Assembly: GCA_028290305.1 (NCBI GenBank) | Contig: JAQGKC010000090.1 | Location: 1 to 62,866 of the forward strand | From: Bradyrhizobium sp. | Lineage (GTDB): Bacteria > Pseudomonadota > Alphaproteobacteria > Rhizobiales > Xanthobacteraceae | Direction: 5' to 3' | Length of the DNA stretch: 62,866 nucleotides | The notes under the pieces: generated by a model | What the model was told of the DNA's origin: nothing | The model's input: the letters and a program-made list of their open reading frames with translations, nothing else | The model's database searches: none | Made by a program: the position numbers and the translations under genes | Part shown: in pieces, positions 45,366 to 53,833 of the stretch | How positions within the stretch are numbered: the first letter of the stretch is position 1 | Layout of the letters: the number at the start of each line of letters is the position of its first letter

Positions 45366-46228
45366 TCGGACAACTCGCGGCAAACAGCCTTGCGCTCGGC
45401 AGCATCTACGCCCTCACGGCACTCGGATTCGCGATTATCTACCGCGCATCCGATGTCGTGAACTTTGCCCAGGGCGAGATGATGATGCTGGGCGCCATGA
45501 TGGCGCTGCTGTTCTATCGAGACCTGCATTTCAGCTACTCGATCGCGTTCATACTCTCGATCCTGATCTGCATGATCGGCGGTCTGATCGTGGAGCGGGT
45601 GGCCTTCAGGCCGCTGATGAATGCTCCGCACTTTACCGTCCTGCTGTCGACCGTGGCGATTGCGCAAATCATTCGAAGCGGGGTCCGCATCGTTTTCGGT
45701 CAGGAGGTTTCTTCGTTCCCCGGCGCATGGAACGCGACCCCGATCCAGTTCCTGGGAGTCCGGTTTACCGCTCTCGGCCTCGGCATCGTCACCATCACGA
45801 TGCTGACGCTCGTGGTGTTCATTCTGATCTTTTCCCGCACCCGGATGGGCTGGGCAATGCGGGCGGTCGCTCAGAACAAGCGGGGAGCCGCGATCGTCGG
45901 CGTCAGCGTTACCCGGACCAATGCGCAGGTCTGGGCAATGGCAGGGGGCCTCGCCGCGGTCGCCGGCGTGTTGCTCGCACCGCTGATCATTATCACCCCC
46001 GACATGGGCGTCATCGGCAACAAAGGTTTCATTGCCGCGATTCTCGGCGGGTTCAATTCGCTGCCAGGAGCGGTTCTCGGAGGCTTCATCCTCGCAATCG
46101 CCGAGAACCTTGTCGGGGTCTATGTGTCCAGCGCTTTCAAGGACGTCATCACGTTCGGCTTCCTGATTGTCGTTCTTCTGGTCCAGCCATCCGGGCTTCT
46201 CGGCAAGCAGATCGTCAAGCGGGTTTGA
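45362..46228 (+). CDS. LivH-type ABC permease
   Basis: The 288-aa permease has the LivH block RASDVVNFAQGEMMMLGAMMA and eight predicted helices. I place the start at GTG 45362, which overlaps the binding protein's stop codon by four bases (GTGA); ATG 45338 is an alternative inside the upstream gene. It is the first permease of the set SBP-H-M-G-F and pairs with the LivM protein encoded directly after it. Unlike the minus-strand Liv system of this window, all parts are separate genes. Confidence 0.92.
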   Translation: MIGQLAANSLALGSIYALTALGFAIIYRASDVVNFAQGEMMMLGAMMALLFYRDLHFSYSIAFILSILICMIGGLIVERVAFRPLMNAPHFTVLLSTVAIAQIIRSGVRIVFGQEVSSFPGAWNATPIQFLGVRFTALGLGIVTITMLTLVVFILIFSRTRMGWAMRAVAQNKRGAAIVGVSVTRTNAQVWAMAGGLAAVAGVLLAPLIIITPDMGVIGNKGFIAAILGGFNSLPGAVLGGFILAIAENLVGVYVSSAFKDVITFGFLIVVLLVQPSGLLGKQIVKRV

Positions 46229-46229
46229 A

Positions 46230-47228
46230 ATGGCCAGCGCAGCGGCACGTTCAAAGGAACGTTTATCCTCAGTGAAAGGAGCTGCGACCGCAGCCATTCT
46301 GCTCGCCGTCGGTCTGCTTCCACTTTTCGGAAGCGACTATCTCCGCTTCGTTGCGATCCTGATATTGATCAACACTATCGCCGCGACTGGCGTGAACCTG
46401 AGCATGGGCTATTGCGGTCTCGTCTCCGTCGGCCATGCCGGGTTCGTCGCTCTTGGCGCTTACGTGGCGGCCTTCTGTATCAATCATCTGACCGACAACG
46501 TCGTGGTCGCACTGATTGCAAGCGCCCTGACCGCAGGCTCAGCAGGGCTCATCATCGGACTGCCGACGCTTCGCTTGAATTCACTGTATATTGCGATGGT
46601 CACATTCGGCTTCGGTCAGGCGATAAACCTGATCGCGGTGAACTGGATCGAAGTGACGGGCGGGCCGAACGGGCTTCAGGTGAATGTGCCGTCCTTGTTT
46701 GGTCAGGAGCTGTCGAACACGGCACTCTATCTCACGACGGTTGTTCTTTGCGCCGTTTCCATTTGGGTCGCGCGCAGTACGTCCCGGTCACGCCTCGGCA
46801 GGTCGTTCCTGGCCATCAAAGAGAGTGAGATCGCCGCTCAGTCCATGGGGATCGGCATCGCCCGATACAAGACGATCGCTTTTGGAATGAGCGCCGTTCT
46901 TGGCGGAGTGGCGGGCGCCTTGTACGCTCTCGCGTCAGGATACGTTAATCCCGACGCTTTTGTTTTCCAGATCTCGGTACTGCTGGTCACGATGTGTGTC
47001 GCGGGCGGCCTGGGTACTGTTGCCGGTCCGATCGTCGGTGCCATCATCCTGACCATCCTCCCCGAGTTCCTCCGGCCTTTTGCCGAGTATAAAGAGCTGT
47101 TTTCCGGGCTGATACTCCTGGCCTTCCTGGTCCTGATGCCGCGCGGCATTGTCCCTTTGGTGGACGCAGGCGTCGCCGCCATTCGCCTGAGATCGCTCAC
47201 CATGGGCAAGCGGGCGGCCCAACCATGA
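46230..47228 (+). CDS. LivM-type ABC permease
   Basis: The 332-aa product has about nine membrane helices and the LivM motif NLSMGYCGLVSVGHAGFVALGAYVAA, followed by EVTGGPNGLQ. ATG 46230 lies one base after the livH stop; the longer frame to 46167 overlaps livH. It overlaps the LivG start by four bases. Together with LivH it forms the membrane channel of the importer. Confidence 0.92.
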   Translation: MASAAARSKERLSSVKGAATAAILLAVGLLPLFGSDYLRFVAILILINTIAATGVNLSMGYCGLVSVGHAGFVALGAYVAAFCINHLTDNVVVALIASALTAGSAGLIIGLPTLRLNSLYIAMVTFGFGQAINLIAVNWIEVTGGPNGLQVNVPSLFGQELSNTALYLTTVVLCAVSIWVARSTSRSRLGRSFLAIKESEIAAQSMGIGIARYKTIAFGMSAVLGGVAGALYALASGYVNPDAFVFQISVLLVTMCVAGGLGTVAGPIVGAIILTILPEFLRPFAEYKELFSGLILLAFLVLMPRGIVPLVDAGVAAIRLRSLTMGKRAAQP

Positions 47229-48016
47229 CGACCCGGGATGTCATCCTTTCCGTCATGAGCGTGTCGCTGGCCTTCGGTGGAAACCGCGTCCTGCAAAACA
47301 TAAGCTTCGATGTCGATCGGGGTCAGTTATTCGCGATTATCGGCCCCAATGGGGCCGGCAAGACCAGCCTCTTCAACGTGCTTACTCGGCTCTACGAGGC
47401 AGATAAGGGAAACGTCGTGTTCGACGACGCCAATCTCTTCAGTCTCAAGGCGGCGGACCTGGCGGGGGCCGGGATCATGCGCACGTTTCAAAACATACTC
47501 GTGCTCAGGGAGCTGACCGTTCTCGAAAACGTCATGCTCGGGCTTCAAAGCACCTATCGTAGCACTCTGATCGCGTCGGCCTTTGGCTTGATGTCGTATC
47601 GTCGCGAGGAATTGGAGAAGCGGGAGCTTGCCCGGCAGGCATTGGAGATCGTCGGGCTCAGCGCCGTCTCCGATTCAACAGCGAAATCCCTTCCGTTCGG
47701 GTACCTCCGTCTCCTGGAGCTCGCGCGCTGCATCGTCTCGAGGCCCAAGCTCATCCTGCTCGACGAGCCGTCAGCGGGAATGACGTCGGAAGAGGTCAGC
47801 CGGCTCACCGCGACAATCGAAGCGGTGCGGCGGCAGCTCAATCCAACCATATTGCTGATTGCGCACACCATGAGGCTGGTGATGCAAATCTCGGATCGGA
47901 TCGCGGTACTCGATCACGGCATCAAAATTGCCGAAGGCGTCCCAGCCGATATTGTCGGCAATCCAGTCGTGATCGACGCTTACCTCGGGAAAGATGCTGC
48001 CGATGCTTACGCTTGA
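47225..48016 (+). CDS. LivG-type ABC ATPase
   Basis: The 263-aa ATPase has Walker A GPNGAGKTS, a LivG-type Q-loop region MRTFQNILVLRELTVLENVMLG, and Walker B LILLDEPSAGM. The usual signature (LSGGQ or LSYGxQ) is replaced by SLPFGYLRLLELAR, which is a normal variant in the LivG branch. The start overlaps livM by four bases, and the end overlaps livF by 14 bases. It should pair with LivF to drive import. Confidence 0.9.
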   Translation: MTTRDVILSVMSVSLAFGGNRVLQNISFDVDRGQLFAIIGPNGAGKTSLFNVLTRLYEADKGNVVFDDANLFSLKAADLAGAGIMRTFQNILVLRELTVLENVMLGLQSTYRSTLIASAFGLMSYRREELEKRELARQALEIVGLSAVSDSTAKSLPFGYLRLLELARCIVSRPKLILLDEPSAGMTSEEVSRLTATIEAVRRQLNPTILLIAHTMRLVMQISDRIAVLDHGIKIAEGVPADIVGNPVVIDAYLGKDAADAYA

Positions 48017-48707
48017 GAACGTCTCATCTTCCTACGGCGCAATATCTGCGCTTTCAAACTGCTCGATCAGGATTGAACGGGGAACGATCGTGACCCTGCT
48101 CGGCGCCAACGGTGCGGGCAAGACAACGACACTCAATTGCATCATGGGTCTGCAACAAGCATCCGGTAAAATTATTCTGGAAGGGCGCGAAATCCAGAAT
48201 GCAGCGCCGGAAAAGATCGTACGGGCGGGAATATCGTTGGTGCCCGAGAATCGCGAGCTTTTTCCTGAAATGACGGTGGATGAAAACCTGGTCATGGGTC
48301 GCTACGTCCATGGCTTTTCAAAACTGAGCCTGCGTGCGGTTGACGAGGTTTTTTCCTTGTTTCCGGAACTCGCAGACCGGCGCAAATCGATCGCAGCGAT
48401 GTTGAGTGGCGGCCAGCAGCAGATGCTTGCAATTGGCAGGGCTCTGATGGCCAAACCGAAGCTGCTTCTTCTGGATGAACCCAGCACGGGCCTGGCGCCT
48501 CTTATGTTTCAGAGGATCTTGCGCGCCATCGTAGAGGTAAACCGCGGCGGTGTGACGGTATTGCTCGTCGAGCAAAACGCATTCCGAACGTTACCCATAT
48601 CGGACTTTGCCTACGTCCTGGAATCAGGATCAATCGTGCTATCTGGGCCTGGCAACCAGTTGATGAACGACGACAAGGTCAGGGCTTCCTATTTGGGGGC
48701 CGTCTGA
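48003..48707 (+). CDS. LivF-type ABC ATPase
   Basis: The 234-aa product has Walker A GANGAGKTT, the LivF-type segment SLVPENRELFPEMTVDENLVMG, signature MLSGGQQQMLAIGRALM and Walker B LLLLDEPSTGLAP. An alternative ATG lies at 47994. It ends the SBP-H-M-G-F run; a MarR gene follows after 39 bases on the same strand. Confidence 0.92.
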   Translation: MLTLENVSSSYGAISALSNCSIRIERGTIVTLLGANGAGKTTTLNCIMGLQQASGKIILEGREIQNAAPEKIVRAGISLVPENRELFPEMTVDENLVMGRYVHGFSKLSLRAVDEVFSLFPELADRRKSIAAMLSGGQQQMLAIGRALMAKPKLLLLDEPSTGLAPLMFQRILRAIVEVNRGGVTVLLVEQNAFRTLPISDFAYVLESGSIVLSGPGNQLMNDDKVRASYLGAV

Positions 48708-48746
48708 CGGACAGCGAACGAATATTGAAAGAACAGGGTTCTGCAA

Positions 48747-49232
48747 ATGGCTATTCGAAAGGACGACGAAAACCCGTTGTCGGACTATGCCGGCTTTCTC
48801 GTGCGCCGGATCTGGCAAATTCATGTCGCCATGTTTCTTGAGGAATCCAGGGGATCAAAGATGACCCCGGTCCAATTCAGCATCCTGCTCGTGCTGCGGC
48901 ACGACCCGGATATGGACCAGGTCGCGCTTGCTTTTCGGGTTGGGATTGATCGCTCCAATCTGTCGGAAATCCTTGCCAGGATGACGAAGGCCGGGTTGGT
49001 CAAGAGTAGCAGAAGTCTAACCGACGGCCGAGCCAAAATCTCAAGGCTCACGAAGCGAGGCCAGAATTTAATCAAAAAACTCGAATCGAAGGTGAATCGG
49101 TCGCATTCGCGACTGCTGGAAGATCTTGCTCCGGATGAGCGAAAGGCCTTCGTGAAAATGCTCAAGAAGGTGGTCGCTGCAAAGAACGAATTGGGTCGAA
49201 CCAAATTCTCGATGCGTACGGCTGCGGTGTAG
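48747..49232 (+). CDS. MarR-family transcriptional regulator
   Basis: The 161-aa protein has the MarR winged helix: MTPVQFSILLVLRHDPDMDQVALAFRVGIDRSNLSEILARMTKAGLV, followed by a Gly-Arg wing and long dimerization helices. It follows the Liv ATPase on the same strand and precedes the LLM monooxygenase by 235 bases, so it may be co-transcribed with the importer and control the monooxygenase. Ligands are often the pathway's substrates. No perfect palindrome was found in the flanks; the motif at 49317-49334 is a candidate. Confidence 0.9.
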   Translation: MAIRKDDENPLSDYAGFLVRRIWQIHVAMFLEESRGSKMTPVQFSILLVLRHDPDMDQVALAFRVGIDRSNLSEILARMTKAGLVKSSRSLTDGRAKISRLTKRGQNLIKKLESKVNRSHSRLLEDLAPDERKAFVKMLKKVVAAKNELGRTKFSMRTAAV

Positions 49233-49316
49233 CGGTATTGCGGCAACCTGGAAACAGATAGCAGAGTCGTGTTCGCTTGGTTCGTTGCTGACATGACGAG
49301 ATATCCAACATAATAT

Positions 49317-49334
49317 GATGGTATACTGATGATA
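49317..49334. promoter_or_regulatory. Shared GTATAC-centred motif before the LLM monooxygenase
   Basis: GATGGTATACTGATGATA matches 41125-41142 at 16 of 18 positions. Both sites precede catabolic genes of this region, 224 and 133 bases from the start codons. A common regulator is likely; which one is not visible. Confidence 0.5.
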
Positions 49335-49467
49335 ATAGACGCGAAGAAGAGCGAAGCTTGTCGGAACACGTAAATACCGCAGTGCTGACCAGCGAGAGAC
49401 GATCTGCGGTTTGCGTAAAACTGCGGACGTTGCGGGTGTAATCAATTCGAATACTGGAGAGAAGGCG

Positions 49468-50769
49468 ATGACAAAACGTCAGATGCATTTGATGGCCTAT
49501 CTAAAAACCGGCGCGACATCGACCCATCCGGGTGGATGGCGACACCCCGAAGCAGACCTTCATGATATTTTCTCGCCCCGTCGATATGAGCACATTGCGC
49601 GCGTACTGGAAGCGGGCTTCTTCGACGGCTGCTTTTACGCCGATACGTTGGGTATACCGGACATCTATAACGACAGCTTCGAGGCGTACCTTCACCATGG
49701 AGGGCAACTGTCTTATCTGGACCCGCTGACCGTTCTTCCGATCATGGCCGCCGCCACAAAGCACCTTGGCTTGGGCGCTACGCTCTCGACGACGTTCTAC
49801 AACCCCTATTATCTGGCCCGCACGCTCGCATCGCTTGACTGCCTTTCCAACGGGAGGGCGTGCTGGAACGTCGTGACTTCATCGACAGATTTTGAAGCCC
49901 GCAATTTCGGTCTTGAAAACCTTCCCGCGAAGGATGTGCGCTACGACCGGGGCGACGAAGTTTTGGAGGCTTGTTTGGCTCTTTGGGACTGCTGGCAGCC
50001 CGACGCCATGATCAAAGACAAAAAGAACGGCGTCTTCATCGACGCCTCGAAGGTGCGATACGCAAACTACAAGGGGAAGTACGTCAACACGCGCGGGCCT
50101 TTATCCATTCCCCGGAGCCCCCAAGGCCGGCCGGTGTTGATGCAAGCTGGTTCTTCACCGCGCGGGCGTCAATTTGCTGCCCGATGGGCCGAGGCGATAT
50201 TTTGCGCCTCATCCGGACTGTCCAGTTGCATTGAATTCTATGCGGATATCAAAAAGAGAATGAGTGCGAATGGGCGGGCGCGGAACGAATGTGCGATCCT
50301 GCCGGCAATATCGGTTGTGCTGGGCGAGACGGCGTCTATTGCACGCGAAAGGGCGGACTATCTGAATTCCCTGATCAACAGCGAGCTTGCTCTGGCGACA
50401 ACGTCGGCGATGCTCGGCGCGGATCTAGGTAAAGCACGGACCGAGGCGGAATTTACCGCGGCTAGAGGTCATCAGGGGCATGGAGGCATCGAAGAGCGGG
50501 TCCGCCAGATCATGAAGGAAGAGAATATCAGTTTCGAAGAAGCCAGCAGGCGGCCCGATGGCCTCATCGTCGGTACGCCGTCGATGGTCGCGGACTACAT
50601 GCAGAAGATATTCGAAGCCGACGGCTGTGATGGTTTTGTGCTGCAGGGCAATGTTTCGCCCGGCATGTTTGAGGAGTTTGGCCGGATGGTGGTCCCGGAG
50701 TTACAGCAGCGCGGCCTGTTGCGCACGGAGTACGCCGGTGCCACGCTGCGAGAAAACCTCATCAATTAA
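49468..50769 (+). CDS. LLM-class flavin-dependent monooxygenase, NtaA/SnaA/DmoA type
   Basis: The 433-aa protein belongs to the nitrilotriacetate/DMS/dibenzothiophene-sulfone branch of bacterial luciferase-like enzymes: FFDGCFYADTLG near the N-terminus, then LGATLSTTFYNPYYLARTLASLDCLSNGRACWNVVTS, and QAGSSPRGRQFAARWAEAIFC. Such enzymes use reduced FMN supplied by a separate reductase to split C-N, C-S or C-P bonds. No flavin reductase gene is evident nearby, so it must be supplied elsewhere. The start is ATG 49468 with GGAGAGAAGG upstream. It ends the catabolic region. Confidence 0.92.
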   Translation: MTKRQMHLMAYLKTGATSTHPGGWRHPEADLHDIFSPRRYEHIARVLEAGFFDGCFYADTLGIPDIYNDSFEAYLHHGGQLSYLDPLTVLPIMAAATKHLGLGATLSTTFYNPYYLARTLASLDCLSNGRACWNVVTSSTDFEARNFGLENLPAKDVRYDRGDEVLEACLALWDCWQPDAMIKDKKNGVFIDASKVRYANYKGKYVNTRGPLSIPRSPQGRPVLMQAGSSPRGRQFAARWAEAIFCASSGLSSCIEFYADIKKRMSANGRARNECAILPAISVVLGETASIARERADYLNSLINSELALATTSAMLGADLGKARTEAEFTAARGHQGHGGIEERVRQIMKEENISFEEASRRPDGLIVGTPSMVADYMQKIFEADGCDGFVLQGNVSPGMFEEFGRMVVPELQQRGLLRTEYAGATLRENLIN

Positions 50770-50792
50770 TCCAATGATCGAAACGAGATCGA

Positions 50793-51005
50793 ATGGTAAA
50801 GACCAATCTACCCCTCGACGCAGACCGCCTCTGGGCAGATGTGATGGCGCTTGCGGAAATCACGGATCCGGCTCGGCCCCGTTTCCTGGATATCATCGAT
50901 CGGGAAAGCACGACGCATGCCGCGGCGGCGCGGGTCACGCGCGCGTCCTTTATGACTTTGTCGGAAGGCCTGCCGGTTGCCTGCGATACACATCTGCGTT
51001 CCTGA
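50793..51005 (+). pseudogene. 5' remnant of a Zn-dependent amidase/carbamoylase-type hydrolase
   Basis: The first 28 residues (MVKTNLPLDADRLWADVMALAEITDPARP) resemble the N-terminus of M20-type amidases (hydantoinase/carbamoylase family). After about 50877 that similarity ends and the rest has no recognisable likeness. The full enzyme is about 410 aa, so nearly all of it is missing. The fragment stops against an inverted remnant of an ABC ATPase at 51006. An intact version would have extended the amide-hydrolysis theme of the region just upstream. Confidence 0.45.
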
Positions 51006-51415
51006 CAGCGTTTGCAGGTCATCCTGCATTACCATCCTCGTTTGTGCGTCGAGCGCACCGAATGGTTCGTCCATCAGGATGACATCGGGCCGGTACACGA
51101 GAGTCCGGGCGATCGACCCGCGTTTTTGCATGCCGCCGGATAATTGACCGGGAAAATAATGTTCGAAACCGCTAAGGCCGACGGCCTCGATCGCGGAGGC
51201 AACGCGCTGCCTGCGTTCCGCCGTGGCTACGCCGCGCAGCAGCAGCGGCAACTCGACGTTTTCCGCCAGCGTCTTCCAGGGAAACAATTGGGCCTGTTGA
51301 GGCACGAAGCCGACCTCGCGATTGACGTCGTTGACCGCGCGTCGGCATCAACAGTCCGGCCGCCATTTGCAACAGCGTGCTCTTGCCGCAACCGCTCGGG
51401 CAAAAGCCGGCTTGG
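51006..51415 (-). pseudogene. Remnant of a TauB/SsuB-type ABC ATPase
   Basis: The minus strand shows pieces of a nitrate/sulfonate/taurine-type ATPase. The Walker A piece is PSGCGKSTLLQMAAGLLMPTRG; a short deletion and frame change follow; then QQAQLFPWKTLAENVELPLLLRGV, QLSGGMQKRGSIARTLVYRPDVILMDEPFGALDAQT, stopping after DDLQTL at 51006. Both ends are missing. No permease or binding protein remains. It looks like the leftover of a deleted uptake operon. Confidence 0.75.
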
Positions 51416-51456
51416 GCAATGTGGTTCGCACAGCAAGTGTAGTTCGGCTGACGGGG

Positions 51457-52032
51457 TCAGGATTTTCGCTCTAGCATGGTTCGGAACGTGATCGAGTATC
51501 TTGGCGCCTCGACCGCGGGGATGCTGTGCTCCCAAGCCAGCCGGGAGGCGCCGGACATCATGTAGAGCGACCGCGGTTCGGCATTGAGCGTAAAGCGTTC
51601 CCACTTCTCGCCGGTAGGGCGCCGAAACCGGAACTTGCAGGCTGATCCCAACGACAGACCGAAGACCTTGTCGAAGTGGGGCTTGTCACGGTGCCAGCCG
51701 ATGCCTGTTCCGACATCGTATTCCGTGCAGAGGACTTGCTGGATTCGGGTCGATGGGCCACCGAAAGCCTCGACCTGCTTGATGATCGGATGCAGCCAAT
51801 CCGGGATCGGCTCGGCGTCCTGCAATCGCCGCAAGGTGTAGTCGTACCGAAACCCGAACGACGCCACTCGCCGCTTGCCCTCATATTGGCCGAACTGGAA
51901 GGGCTGTAACGGCAGGGCCGCGATGCGCCTGATGAGTTCCTGCTCAGCCTCCGGCGAGACGAACCCGGGGGCGTATCGCAGTCCCTCGGGTTGGGAGGAC
52001 AAGTTCGTAAAAAATGAAAATTGCTCGGACAA
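51457..52032 (-). CDS. AlkB-type Fe(II)/2-oxoglutarate dioxygenase
   Basis: The 191-aa protein is an AlkB-like dioxygenase, a class that removes methyl groups from damaged DNA or RNA bases, or modifies other substrates. The iron ligands H114 and D116 (GWHRDKPHFDKV) and H169 (WEHSIP), and the 2-oxoglutarate-binding R178 and R184 (RYSITFR), are all present. It matches the short AlkB homologues of Proteobacteria more than the E. coli AlkB adaptive-response enzyme. It stands alone, with decayed genes on both sides. Confidence 0.9.
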   Translation of the reverse strand: MSEQFSFFTNLSSQPEGLRYAPGFVSPEAEQELIRRIAALPLQPFQFGQYEGKRRVASFGFRYDYTLRRLQDAEPIPDWLHPIIKQVEAFGGPSTRIQQVLCTEYDVGTGIGWHRDKPHFDKVFGLSLGSACKFRFRRPTGEKWERFTLNAEPRSLYMMSGASRLAWEHSIPAVEAPRYSITFRTMLERKS

Positions 52033-52227
52033 GCCGGCGGTCCTTCGACAAATGGACGGATTTATTTGAATATGAGGTCGCGGCGCCCAAACGAAAGGTG
52101 GCTAGGAGCGCCTTGTTGCTGAAAATGCCCTATCGTCGGCTAGGCGATCGTCAAGCGGGTCGGGCTGGAGCGCTACCAAAGCGAACACCCGGTAGCCAAG
52201 GCGCGGGCACCGGATCTTAGGTTTGCC

Positions 52228-52416
52228 CTACTTCGCCGAAATCGTGGTTCCGTTGGAGCTGGACGGGGATTGTTGCTTCTCGGCTCCCGGCGCTTCGGGT
52301 TTCAGATAAACGATCAGGCAACAACAACACATTCCGAGCCCAATCAGCGGAAATTTCAACGCCACGACCGCAGCCACCCCGAAAACACATAACGTAGCGA
52401 CCGACCGGAAGCGCAT
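52228..52416 (-). CDS. Small membrane protein, 62 aa
   Basis: The product begins MRFRSVATLCVFGVAAVVAL and has two hydrophobic helices (about 6-24 and 25-43) with a Cys cluster (GMCCCCLIVYL) between them and a polar tail. It is probably a real short membrane protein, although no function is known. It lies directly beyond the broken 3' end of the SDR remnant on the same strand. No clear ribosome site could be found, so the start is tentative. Confidence 0.5.
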   Translation of the reverse strand: MRFRSVATLCVFGVAAVVALKFPLIGLGMCCCCLIVYLKPEAPGAEKQQSPSSSNGTTISAK

Positions 52417-52453
52417 GACCCTGCGCTCCTTCGGCGAAGCCTCTTTGAGTGAA

Positions 52454-52837
52454 GCCTCTTAGAGCGTCCCACGCGCGGATCGTCAGCCGGCGTGCGCCGT
52501 GAAACTTGAGTTCCATGCCGGTGTTCCACTGTTCGTCGGTCATCTGGAACACATCGAGTCCGGTTACGGCGCCAGCGATGTTGACCAAGGCATCGATACG
52601 GCCAAAGCGATCCAGCGTCTTTTTCACAATGATCTCGGCCGCCGTGGGTGCCATCAAGTCGAGTTCGAGCACGAGCGCTTCGGCGCCGATCGCTTTGACC
52701 TGCTGGCCAACCTCACCCAGTTTCTCTCCGCTACGAGCCGCGAGGGCGATAGCTCCGAAGTCGCGAGCCAGCCGAAGTGCCGTGGCCTTTCCAATACCCG
52801 AGCTTGCGCCTGTGACGATCGCGACAGATCTTGACAT
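52454..52837 (-). pseudogene. SDR oxidoreductase, 3'-truncated
   Basis: The first 128 residues are a normal SDR: TGASSGIGKATALRLARDFGAIALAARS, the acidic LELDL segment, and ALVNIAGAV. The similarity stops after ARRLTIRAWDALRG; the remaining open frame is antisense-like and lacks the catalytic Ser-Tyr-Lys and the C-terminal half. A deletion joined it to the small membrane-protein gene. The normal length is about 250 residues, so roughly half is gone. Inactive unless rescued. Confidence 0.75.
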
Positions 52838-52932
52838 GTTCTTCTCCTTGCAGTGTTGAGAGGGTGAACGAAGTCAGGCGCACGCTTCCAGCGGTCAGTT
52901 GACAGCGGGCACGTGCGCACGTCGCGAGATGA

Positions 52933-53784
52933 TCACTTCAGGAAGTCACGGATGCTTTCCGCGATTTCACGGGCATGCGTTTCGAGCGCGAAGTGGCCCG
53001 TGTCGAAGAAGCGAACGACAGCCCTCGAATTGTCCCGCTTGAACGCTTCGGCGCCAGCCGGCACAAAGAACGGGTCGTTCTTTCCCCAGACCGCCAGGAG
53101 CGGCGGCTTGTGAGAGCGGAAGTATTGCTGGAATGACGGATACAGTGCCACGTTGCTCTTGTAGTCGCCGAAGAGGTCGAGCTGCACTTCATCAGCACCG
53201 GGACGCGCCAAATAAAAATTGTCGAGGTTCTGACCATCCGGCGACACCATCGTTTGGTCGGGAACACCGTGCGTGTATTGCCAGCGGGTCGTCTCTGAAG
53301 TGAGGAAGGCGCGGAGCGCCTTTCGGTTCGCCTGCGACGGGTCTTGCCAGTAAGCCCTGATTGGACTCCAACCCTCGCTAAGACCTTCCTCGTAGGCATT
53401 GCCGTTCTGCGAGATGATGCCAGTGATCCGCTCAGGGTGGCGGACGGCGATCCGGAAGCCCGTCGGTGCACCGTAGTCAAAGACGTATACTGCAAACCGA
53501 TCGAACCCGATGACCTCGGTAAAGCGGTCGATCACGTGAGCGATGTTGTCGAATGTGTAGCTGAATTTCTCTCGTGGCGGCATATCGGATTGACCGAACC
53601 CAGGAAGGTCCGGCGCGACGATAAGAAATCTGTCGGCGAGAAGCGGGATCAGGTCACGGAACATATGGCCCGCGCTCGGGAAGCCGTGCAGGAGCAATAA
53701 CTTCGGAGCACCGGCCGCCCCCGCCTCGCGATAGAAAACCTTGAAACCGTCTACGTCAGCGGTCCGGTATCTGATAGGCGCCAT
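52933..53784 (-). CDS. Alpha/beta hydrolase with Asp nucleophile, haloalkane-dehalogenase/epoxide-hydrolase-like
   Basis: The 283-aa protein has the cap-containing alpha/beta hydrolase plan. The oxyanion region is HGFPSAGHMFRDLIP, the nucleophile elbow VFDYGAPTGFR carries Asp in place of Ser, and the C-terminal Asp/His lie in VWGKNDPFF and DTGHFALETH. An Asp nucleophile points to haloalkane dehalogenase or epoxide hydrolase chemistry; the halide-binding Trp pair cannot be confirmed by eye. One of three 33-bp repeats lies 16 bases upstream, so it should share control with the CGNR regulator cluster. Confidence 0.87.
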   Translation of the reverse strand: MAPIRYRTADVDGFKVFYREAGAAGAPKLLLLHGFPSAGHMFRDLIPLLADRFLIVAPDLPGFGQSDMPPREKFSYTFDNIAHVIDRFTEVIGFDRFAVYVFDYGAPTGFRIAVRHPERITGIISQNGNAYEEGLSEGWSPIRAYWQDPSQANRKALRAFLTSETTRWQYTHGVPDQTMVSPDGQNLDNFYLARPGADEVQLDLFGDYKSNVALYPSFQQYFRSHKPPLLAVWGKNDPFFVPAGAEAFKRDNSRAVVRFFDTGHFALETHAREIAESIRDFLK

Positions 53785-53800
53785 GAAATCCTCCTCTGTT

Positions 53801-53833
53801 GATAACCCATTTCATGCTGTAGCAAAGGTTATC
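53801..53833. promoter_or_regulatory. 33-bp inverted repeat A upstream of the alpha/beta hydrolase
   Basis: Half sites GATAACC and GGTTATC, 19 bases apart, span 33 bases and lie 16 bases before the hydrolase start at 53784. The length and half-site match the repeats at 54261-54293 and 54304-54336. Confidence 0.65.

Noticed and set aside
44202..46297. Long minus-strand frames antisense to the binding protein and LivH
   Set aside because: Arg/Asp/His-rich shadows; the plus-strand genes form an overlapping, motif-bearing operon.
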